Made by a program: the position numbers and the translations under genes
NCBI GenBank assembly: GCA_030524205.1
Contig: JAUNGZ010000018.1
Coordinates: 1-57,096 of the forward strand
Source of the DNA: Eubacteriales bacterium
GTDB lineage: Bacteria; Bacillota; Clostridia; Oscillospirales; Butyricicoccaceae
DNA length: 57,096 nucleotides
Direction: 5' to 3'
In this document: positions 15,919 to 22,980 of the stretch, one piece after another
Numbering within the stretch: the first letter of the stretch is position 1
Layout: the number at the start of each line of letters is the position of its first letter
The notes under the pieces: model-generated
The model's input: the letters and a program-made list of their open reading frames with translations, nothing else
What the model was told of the DNA's origin: nothing
Database searches by the model: none

Positions 15919-16935
15919 ATGATCATCATCATGAAGCCCACCGCGACCCGCGAGCACGTCGAACAGCTCACCGCGCATATCGAGCGCTGGAACGTCAAGG
16001 CCAATCCCATTTTTGGCAAGGACCAGATCGTCATCGGTCTGGTGGGCGATACGACCGCGGTCGACAAGGACGCGCTGCTGCGCGACCCCGAGGTTGACAA
16101 TATTATTAAGGTGCAGGAGCCGTTCAAGCTGGCCAACCGCAAGTTCCATCCGGACGACACGGCCGTCACGATCGGAAAGGACGTTGTTGTCGGCGGCAAG
16201 AAGATCGTCGTCATGGCGGGTCCTTGTTCGGTCGAAGGGCATGACCAGATCATCGACGTGGCCCGCCATGTGCAGGCGGACGGCGCGGCGGTGCTGCGCG
16301 GCGGCGCGTGGAAGCCCCGCTCCTCCCCGTACTCGTTCCAAGGCATGAAGGCCGAGGGGCTTGAACTGCTGCACGAGGCCAGCCTCGACACCGGCCTGCC
16401 GGTCGTGACCGAAATCACCAACCCCGCGCACATCGACCTGTTCATGGAGAAATGCGACTGCTTTCAGGTCGGCGCGCGCAACATGCAGAACTTCGAGCTG
16501 CTCAAGGAGCTGGGACAGACAAACAAGCCTGTTCTTTTAAAGCGCGGCTTCGCCAACACGATGGAGGAGTTCCTCATGTCCGCCGAATACCTGATGGCGG
16601 GCGGCAACGAAAACGTCATCCTGTGCGAGCGCGGCATCCGCACCTATGAAACCTACACCCGCAACACGCTGGACATTTCCGCCGTGCCGGTTTTAAAGCG
16701 CATGAGCCATCTGCCCGTTATTGTCGACCCGTCCCACGCGGGCGGCATTTACTGGATGGTCGAGCCGCTGGCCAAGGCCGCGGTCGCCGCGGGCGCGGAC
16801 GGCCTGATGATCGAGGTGCATAACGACCCGGCGCGCGCGCTGTCGGACGGCGCGCAGAGCCTGACCTACGATTCGTTCCACGAAACCATGAACAGCCTGC
16901 GCGCGGTGGCCGCCGCCGTCGGCCGCGAATTATAA
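15919..16935 (+). CDS. aroF: 3-deoxy-7-phosphoheptulonate (DAHP) synthase
   Basis: First enzyme of the shikimate pathway: phosphoenolpyruvate plus erythrose 4-phosphate to DAHP. 338 aa with an N-terminal ferredoxin-like regulatory domain (about 1-65, as in Thermotoga-type enzymes) and a TIM-barrel catalytic domain. Motifs seen are VMAGPCSVEG, LRGGAWKPRSSPYSF, GARNMQNFELL, LLKRG and VDPSHAGG. The ATG at 15919 follows AAAGGAGA. It is the first gene after the T-box and so the main point of control. The aromatic product that inhibits it cannot be told from the sequence. Confidence 0.94.
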   Translation: MIIIMKPTATREHVEQLTAHIERWNVKANPIFGKDQIVIGLVGDTTAVDKDALLRDPEVDNIIKVQEPFKLANRKFHPDDTAVTIGKDVVVGGKKIVVMAGPCSVEGHDQIIDVARHVQADGAAVLRGGAWKPRSSPYSFQGMKAEGLELLHEASLDTGLPVVTEITNPAHIDLFMEKCDCFQVGARNMQNFELLKELGQTNKPVLLKRGFANTMEEFLMSAEYLMAGGNENVILCERGIRTYETYTRNTLDISAVPVLKRMSHLPVIVDPSHAGGIYWMVEPLAKAAVAAGADGLMIEVHNDPARALSDGAQSLTYDSFHETMNSLRAVAAAVGREL

Positions 16936-17000
16936 GTTCGATTGCAATACGCGCTGTCGCGCGAAAAAACCGGATATACACAGCAAAAGGAGTGTTGTCA

Positions 17001-18044
17001 GTGGCGCAGACCCTGTCCCTTTCGGGCGCGAACGGCGTGTCCGACATTCAGATCGAAACCGGGCTGCTGTCCCGCGCGGGCGCGGCCATCGGGGCGGTTT
17101 TCTCCCCCAGCCGCATCCATATTGTGACCGACTCAACCGTCGCGCCGCTGTATTTGGAGACGCTGGAGACGCAGCTTGCCCTGCCCGTCTCGCACACAGT
17201 CATTCCGGCGGGCGAGGAGCATAAGCGGCTTAAAACCGTCGAGACCATCTATCACGACCTGCTGGCAAACAGCATGACGCGCAAGGATCTGATCGTCGCG
17301 CTCGGCGGCGGCGTGGTGGGCGATATCACCGGCTTTGCCGCCGCGACCTTTCTGCGCGGCGTGTCCCTCTGCCATATCCCGACGACGCTTTTAGCGCAGG
17401 TCGATTCCTCGGTCGGCGGCAAGACGGGCGTGGACCTTGCCGAGGGCAAGAACCTCGTCGGCGCGTTTTACCAGCCCCGTCTGGTGCTGATCGACCCCGC
17501 CGTGCTCTCCTCCCTGCCCGATGGAACCTTTGCCGACGGCATGGCCGAGGTGGTCAAGTACGGCTATATTGCAAATCCCGCGATTCTCGACATGATCGCG
17601 CGTCCCGACTACAAGTCGAACATCGAAAGCATCATCTACGAATGCGTCAAGATCAAGCGCGACGTAGTCGCGATCGACGAGCACGACACCGGCCTGCGCA
17701 TGATCCTGAATTTCGGTCACACGGTCGGCCACGCGGCGGAAAAACTAGGGGGTTACACCGAGCTGACGCATGGGCAGGCTGTCGCCGTCGGCATGGTGGC
17801 GGCGATGCGGCTCTCCGCCCTGCGGGGGGACGCTGACCTGACCGCGCCGCTCGTTTCGCTGCTGCAAAAGCTCGGCCTGCCGACCGCGCTGACCTACGAC
17901 CGCGAGGCAGTATTCGACGCCCTGCTTTCCGATAAGAAGAAGTTCGGCGGCACGGTCAATTTCATCCTCGTGCGCGAGCCGGGACGGGCGGAAATCACGC
18001 CTATCGAGGCCGAAACGCTGCACAACTACATCAAACAACTGTAA
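17001..18044 (+). CDS. aroB: 3-dehydroquinate synthase
   Basis: Converts DAHP to 3-dehydroquinate using NAD+ and a metal. 347 aa with GGGVVGDITGFAAATFLRGV, PTTLLAQVDSSVGGKTGVDL and the metal-ligand region LNFGHTVGHAAE. I chose the GTG at 17001, which lies eight bases after AAGGAG. A GTG at 16992 and a TTG at 16995 are in frame but sit on the ribosome site. It follows DAHP synthase by 65 bases. Confidence 0.94.
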   Translation: MAQTLSLSGANGVSDIQIETGLLSRAGAAIGAVFSPSRIHIVTDSTVAPLYLETLETQLALPVSHTVIPAGEEHKRLKTVETIYHDLLANSMTRKDLIVALGGGVVGDITGFAAATFLRGVSLCHIPTTLLAQVDSSVGGKTGVDLAEGKNLVGAFYQPRLVLIDPAVLSSLPDGTFADGMAEVVKYGYIANPAILDMIARPDYKSNIESIIYECVKIKRDVVAIDEHDTGLRMILNFGHTVGHAAEKLGGYTELTHGQAVAVGMVAAMRLSALRGDADLTAPLVSLLQKLGLPTALTYDREAVFDALLSDKKKFGGTVNFILVREPGRAEITPIEAETLHNYIKQL

Positions 18045-18056
18045 GGAGGGGCGTTC

Positions 18057-19148
18057 ATGGGCTCCACTTGGGGAAACAGCATCAAGCTCTCCATCTTCGG
18101 CGAATCGCACGGCGCGGGCATCGGCGTCGTGCTGGACGGCTTCCCGTCCGGCGTGCCTTACGACGAGGCGTTTATCCTGCGTGAAATGGAACGCCGCGCG
18201 CCCGGCCGCAACAAGCAGTCGACTGCGCGGAAAGAGGCCGATCTGCCCAAAGTCCAGTCGGGCGTTTATAACGGCAAGACCACGGGCACGCCGATCTGCG
18301 CCGTGATCGAGAACACGAACCAGCACTCGGGCGATTACACGGCGCTCGCCCCCCAGCCGCGCCCCGGCCACGCCGACTATACGGGCGCGGTGCGCTATCA
18401 GGGCTGTAACGACCCGCGCGGCGGCGGGCATTTTTCCGGACGGCTGACCGCGCCGCTCGTGTTCGCGGGCGCCCTGTGCAAAACGTGGCTCAAGACGCAG
18501 GGCGTGACCGTCGGCTCGCACATCCAGTCGATCGCGCAGATTCAGGACATGCCGTTCGACGACGTAAACGTGCCGGTCTCCCAGCTCGAAACGCTGCGCG
18601 CGGCCGATTATCCGGTCAACAACCCGCGCGCGCTGGAGGCCATGCTGGCCGCCATCGAGGACGCGCGGGGCGAGCAGGACTCGGTCGGCGGCGTGATCGA
18701 ATGCGCGGCCGTCGGCCTGCCCGCGGGGCTTGGCAGCCCAATGATGGACACGGTCGAGAGCCGTCTGTCCTCCATTTTGTTCGCCGTGCCCGCCGTCAAG
18801 GGCGTGGAGTTTGGCGCGGGCTTCGCCTTCGCCGCGCTGCGCGGCTCGCACGCGAACGATACCTTTTATCTGGACGGCGATACCGTCAAGACCGAGACCA
18901 ACAATAACGGCGGCATGCTCGGCGGCATCACCAGCGGCATGCCGCTGATCGTGCGGGCGTGCGTCAAGCCCACGCCGTCCATCGCGGCGGCGCAGAACAC
19001 CTTAAACGTACAGACCGGCAGGGTCGAGCCGCTGTCCATTCACGGGCGGCACGACCCCTGCATCGTCACCCGCGCCGCGCCGGTCGTCGAAGCGGCCTGC
19101 GCCGTCGCGCTGGCCGATCTGCTGAGGGAGGCGAAGGGCTATGCGTGA
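18057..19148 (+). CDS. aroC: Chorismate synthase
   Basis: Last step to chorismate, an FMN-dependent elimination of phosphate from EPSP. 363 aa, normal length, with GESHGAGIGVVLDGFP, RRAPGRN, RPGHADYTGAVRYQG, the FMN-site GGGHFSGRLTAPL, and GGMLGGITSGMPL near the C-terminus. AAGGAGG precedes the ATG at 18057. The last bases overlap the pheA start by 8 bp. Confidence 0.95.
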   Translation: MGSTWGNSIKLSIFGESHGAGIGVVLDGFPSGVPYDEAFILREMERRAPGRNKQSTARKEADLPKVQSGVYNGKTTGTPICAVIENTNQHSGDYTALAPQPRPGHADYTGAVRYQGCNDPRGGGHFSGRLTAPLVFAGALCKTWLKTQGVTVGSHIQSIAQIQDMPFDDVNVPVSQLETLRAADYPVNNPRALEAMLAAIEDARGEQDSVGGVIECAAVGLPAGLGSPMMDTVESRLSSILFAVPAVKGVEFGAGFAFAALRGSHANDTFYLDGDTVKTETNNNGGMLGGITSGMPLIVRACVKPTPSIAAAQNTLNVQTGRVEPLSIHGRHDPCIVTRAAPVVEAACAVALADLLREAKGYA

Positions 19149-20280
19149 GCTTCCCGCCATCCGGCAGGACATCAACGAGGTAGACGAGCAGATCCGCGAA
19201 TTGTTTTTAAAGCGCATGTCGCTTGCGCTCGAAGTAGCGCAGACCAAGGCCGAAACCGACGACAAAATCTATAAGCCCGAACGCGAGGCCGAGATCATCA
19301 AAAAGCGCGCAACCGGCATGAGCGAGGAGCTGCGGCTCAAATACGTCGCCCTGCTGCAAAGCATGATCCGCGCCAGCCGTGAATACCAATATGGCGAGAC
19401 CCTGCGCCGAAATCCGGCTAAGTTCCCCTTCCACCCCGACCGCGCCCCGCTCGAGCCGCAAACCGTGCTGTATCAGGGCGTGCCGGGCGCGTATCAGGAG
19501 CTCGCCGCGCGGGCGCTCTTCCCCGCCTGTGAGCCGCAGTGCGTGCCGACGTGGGAGCAGGTGTTCCAGTCCGTGCGCGACGGCAAGGCCGATGTGGGCG
19601 TCGTGCCGGTCGAAAACACGACGGCGGGCACGGTCAGCGAGGTGTACGACCTTCTGCTCGATTACGACCTGTCGATCGGCCGCTCCTATGTCAAAAAAAT
19701 CTCGCACTGTCTGGCCGCCGTGCCGGGCGCGGCGCTTTCCGACATCGAGCGCGTCTGCTCGCATCCGCACGCGCTGCCCCAGTGCCGCGCCTTTATCAGC
19801 GAGCACGGCTTGGAGGCCATCGAGGTCGCCAACACCGCCATCGCGGCGCAGAACGTGCGGCAGCGCGGCGACAAAAGCCTAGCCGCCATCTGCTCGCGCG
19901 AAGCGGCCGAGCGGTACGGTCTTTCCGTCCTTGCCGAGGGGGTCAACGATCTAAAGCACAACGAAACGCGCTTTATCGCGGTCAGCCGGCGTCTGACCTG
20001 CCGGCCGGAGGATAACCGCATCGAGATCGCATTCCACATCCCCAATGTGCCCGGCTCGCTGCGCGGTGTGCTCGACCTCTTTGCCGACTACGGCATAGAC
20101 ATGACCGAAATCCACTCGCGCCCCTTAAAGGGCAGCCCGTGGTGCTATGTTTTCTACATTGACTTCACCGGCAATATGGACGAACACGCCGTGCGGTCGC
20201 TGCTGTACCAGCTCCACGAGGAGCTTCCCTACATCAAAGTCATCGGCAGCTATCATGCCGCCGATGCGACGGAGGAGTAA
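19141..20280 (+). CDS. pheA: Bifunctional chorismate mutase / prephenate dehydratase with ACT domain
   Basis: Converts chorismate to prephenate and then phenylpyruvate, the committed branch to phenylalanine. 379 aa: an AroQ-type chorismate mutase (about 1-85), prephenate dehydratase (about 105-285; GVPGAYQELAA, VPVENTTAGTVSEVYDLL, and TRF in NETRFIAVSR), and a C-terminal ACT domain (about 297-375; NVPGSLRGVLDLFADYGIDM, IHSRPLKG). The ESRP motif that binds phenylalanine in other P-proteins reads HSRP here. Its presence in this operon supports a Phe-specific T-box. The start overlaps aroC by 8 bp. Confidence 0.93.
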   Translation: MRELPAIRQDINEVDEQIRELFLKRMSLALEVAQTKAETDDKIYKPEREAEIIKKRATGMSEELRLKYVALLQSMIRASREYQYGETLRRNPAKFPFHPDRAPLEPQTVLYQGVPGAYQELAARALFPACEPQCVPTWEQVFQSVRDGKADVGVVPVENTTAGTVSEVYDLLLDYDLSIGRSYVKKISHCLAAVPGAALSDIERVCSHPHALPQCRAFISEHGLEAIEVANTAIAAQNVRQRGDKSLAAICSREAAERYGLSVLAEGVNDLKHNETRFIAVSRRLTCRPEDNRIEIAFHIPNVPGSLRGVLDLFADYGIDMTEIHSRPLKGSPWCYVFYIDFTGNMDEHAVRSLLYQLHEELPYIKVIGSYHAADATEE

Positions 20281-20286
20281 AACCAA

Positions 20287-21558
20287 ATGCAAGTACATCC
20301 CTGCGGCCCGCTGCGCGGCGTGATCACCGTGCCGGGCGACAAATCCATTTCCCACCGCGCGGTCATGCTGGGCGCGCTGGCAAACGGGACGACCCACATC
20401 ACCGGCTTTCTGATGGGCGAGGACTGCCTTTCCACCATCGACTGCTTCCGCAAAATGGGTGTGGAGATCGAGATCGGCGAGGACGAGGTCGTCGTCGAGG
20501 GCGTCGGCCTGCACGGCCTTTCCGCGCCCGAGGAGACGCTTTACACCGGCAACAGCGGCACGACCACGCGCCTGCTGTGCGGTATTTTGGCCGGACAGTC
20601 GTTTTCCTCCACGCTGAGCGGGGACGCTTCCATCCAGAAGCGCCCGATGGGCCGCGTGATCAAGCCGCTGCGCGAGATGGGCGCGTCGATCGAGGGCAAA
20701 AGCGATAACTACTGTCCGTTGCACCTGTACCCGAGCGAGCTGTGCGGCATCGAATACCGCCTGCCGGTCGCGTCCGCGCAGCTCAAGAGCGCCATTCTGC
20801 TCGCCGGCCTGTACGCCGAGGGACAGACCACGGTCATCGAGCCCGCCCCCTCGCGCGACCACACCGAGCGGATGTTCCGCGCGCTGGGCGTTGAGGTAGA
20901 GACGCACGGGAATACGATTGTCCTCGAGCCGCCCGAGGACCTGCACGCGGTTGATATCGCGGTGCCGGGCGATATTTCGTCCGCCGCCTTCTTTCTGGTC
21001 GCGGGCGCAGTTATTCCGGGCAGCGAGCTGACCATTCAAAACGTCGGCGTCAACCCAACGCGCTCAGGCATTCTGGACGTACTGCGCGACATGGGCGCGG
21101 ACATTGTGGAGGGTAATTTCCGCGACGGCGCGGAACCTGTCTGCGATCTGACCGTCAAACACAGTGGGCTGCACGGCGTAGAGATCGGCGGGGCGATCAT
21201 TCCCCGCCTGATCGACGAGCTGCCCGTGATCGCGGTCGCCGCCGCCTTTGCGGAGGGCGAGACTGTCATCCGCGACGCAGCTGAGCTCAAGGTCAAGGAG
21301 TCCAACCGCATCGCCGCGATGGTGACTGAGCTGAAAAAGGCGGGCGTTGACGTGGAGGAGACCGACGACGGCATGATCATCCGCGGCGGCAGACAACCGC
21401 ACGGCGCGTCGTTCGAAACATACAAGGATCACCGCATCGCGATGAGCCTTGCCGTGCTGGCGCTCGCCGCCGAGGGCGGCAGCCGCATTGACGAGCCTGA
21501 GGTCGTCTCCATCTCCTACCCCGGTTTCTTCGACACCTTAAATCGGTTGGGAGGCTGA
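20287..21558 (+). CDS. aroA: 3-phosphoshikimate 1-carboxyvinyltransferase (EPSP synthase)
   Basis: Transfers enolpyruvyl from PEP to shikimate 3-phosphate. 423 aa, normal length, with GDKSISHRAVMLGALA, GNSGTTTRLLCGILAGQ, ASAQLKSAILLAGL, RDHTERMF and the C-terminal KESNRIAAM and YKDHRIAMSLAV. It is close after pheA, with a GGAGGAG ribosome site overlapping the pheA stop region. Confidence 0.95.
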   Translation: MQVHPCGPLRGVITVPGDKSISHRAVMLGALANGTTHITGFLMGEDCLSTIDCFRKMGVEIEIGEDEVVVEGVGLHGLSAPEETLYTGNSGTTTRLLCGILAGQSFSSTLSGDASIQKRPMGRVIKPLREMGASIEGKSDNYCPLHLYPSELCGIEYRLPVASAQLKSAILLAGLYAEGQTTVIEPAPSRDHTERMFRALGVEVETHGNTIVLEPPEDLHAVDIAVPGDISSAAFFLVAGAVIPGSELTIQNVGVNPTRSGILDVLRDMGADIVEGNFRDGAEPVCDLTVKHSGLHGVEIGGAIIPRLIDELPVIAVAAAFAEGETVIRDAAELKVKESNRIAAMVTELKKAGVDVEETDDGMIIRGGRQPHGASFETYKDHRIAMSLAVLALAAEGGSRIDEPEVVSISYPGFFDTLNRLGG

Positions 21559-21562
21559 GCCC

Positions 21563-22948
21563 ATGCTGCTTTCGATGGATGAATTCCGCGCCTTCCGGCC
21601 TTCAAAACCGACCTACGCACTGTTCGGCTGGCCGCTTGGCCACACGATGAGCCCCGAGCTGCACGCCGCTCTTTTCGCCGCGTCCGGACAGGACGCGGAC
21701 TACATCGGCGTGGCCGTGCCGCCCGAGGACTTGCCCGAGGCCTTTGCGCTCGCAAAGGAGAAGCTGCGCGGAGTCAACTGCACCATTCCGTACAAAAAAG
21801 CGGTGATCGAGCTGCTTGACGAGGTAGACGCCGCCGCGCGCGACCTGCACTCGGTCAACACCGTCGCCTTCCGGGACGGCAGAGCCGTCGGCTACAACAC
21901 CGACATACTGGGCTTTTCCGCGTCCCTCGCGCGGGACGGCGTGACGCTCGCTGGCAAAAAGGTGCTGCTGCTTGGCTACGGCGGCGCGGCCTCGGTGATG
22001 GCTTACCACTGCGTGCGCGAGGGCGCGGCCCTGACCATTACCGGACGCAATCTGGAAAAGGCCGCGGCGCTGCAAAAGCAGCTCTGCGGCGCAGTACCCG
22101 GCGCGCGCGTGTCGGTGTTCAGCCGCAAGCATATCCCGCGCGACGTACAGATCGTTTTAAACTCCACGCCGGTCGGCATGTATCCGAAGGAAAATACCGC
22201 GCCCCTGCACTTTCTGCCGCACAAGACCGAATACGTGTTCGACGCGATCTACAACCCACCGGTCACGGCGACGATGAAGCTCGCCAATCCCAAGAAAGCC
22301 AAAACGCGGGACGGTCTGTTCATGCTCGTCATGCAGGCCGCGCACGCGCAGACCATTTGGTCGGGCGTGCGGTTCGAACCCGCCGCGTGCGAGACCATCC
22401 TGCGCCGCCTGTACGGCAAAATGGCAGTCAAGCGCCTGCATGAAAAGCACGGCAAGCAGAATATCGTGCTGTGCGGCTTTATGGGCAGCGGCAAAACGAC
22501 CATCGGCCGCAAGCTCGCCCGCCTGACCGGGTTGGAATTCATCGACGCCGACCAATATCTGGAGACGCAGGAGGGCAAAAAAATCTCCGATATCTTCGCC
22601 GAGCAGGGCGAGCCCTATTTCCGCGATTTGGAGACGAAGTACCTGCGCGGGCTTGCGCAGCGGGACGGTATCGTGCTTTCACTCGGCGGCGGCGCGGTGC
22701 TGCGGCAGCAGAACGTGGACGCGGTTAAGCAAACCGGCCTGCTCATTCACCTTGACACGCCCTATTACCGCATTTTGAAAAACCTTTCCTATTCCAACAC
22801 GCGGCCGCTGCTCGACAAACCCGACCGGCAGGCCGAGACGCGCCGCCTGTACAACGCACGCAAGGCGGTCTACCACCGCGTGTCCGACGTTTCGGTGCGC
22901 AGCCCCAAGATCTCCGAGGTGCTCGAAAAAGTCGTGAAAAGCATATAA
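21563..22948 (+). CDS. aroE-aroK: Fused shikimate dehydrogenase - shikimate kinase
   Basis: 461 aa in one uninterrupted frame. Residues about 1-286 are shikimate dehydrogenase: GHTMSPELHAALF, catalytic Lys78 in CTIPYKK, Asp114 in YNTDILGF, the nucleotide-binding LLGYGGAASVMA, NSTPVGMYP and the C-terminal MQAAHAQ. Residues about 299-461 are shikimate kinase: Walker A GFMGSGKTT (305-313), FIDADQYLE, the LGGGAV Walker-B region and lid TRPLL. The fusion joins two steps that are consecutive around shikimate. The shikimate-binding HS is HT, a conservative change. The start ATG 21563 follows GGGAGG at the aroA stop. Confidence 0.93.
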   Translation: MLLSMDEFRAFRPSKPTYALFGWPLGHTMSPELHAALFAASGQDADYIGVAVPPEDLPEAFALAKEKLRGVNCTIPYKKAVIELLDEVDAAARDLHSVNTVAFRDGRAVGYNTDILGFSASLARDGVTLAGKKVLLLGYGGAASVMAYHCVREGAALTITGRNLEKAAALQKQLCGAVPGARVSVFSRKHIPRDVQIVLNSTPVGMYPKENTAPLHFLPHKTEYVFDAIYNPPVTATMKLANPKKAKTRDGLFMLVMQAAHAQTIWSGVRFEPAACETILRRLYGKMAVKRLHEKHGKQNIVLCGFMGSGKTTIGRKLARLTGLEFIDADQYLETQEGKKISDIFAEQGEPYFRDLETKYLRGLAQRDGIVLSLGGGAVLRQQNVDAVKQTGLLIHLDTPYYRILKNLSYSNTRPLLDKPDRQAETRRLYNARKAVYHRVSDVSVRSPKISEVLEKVVKSI

Positions 22949-22980
22949 ACCATCCGTTTGCAAAGAAAACGAGGAGAACC

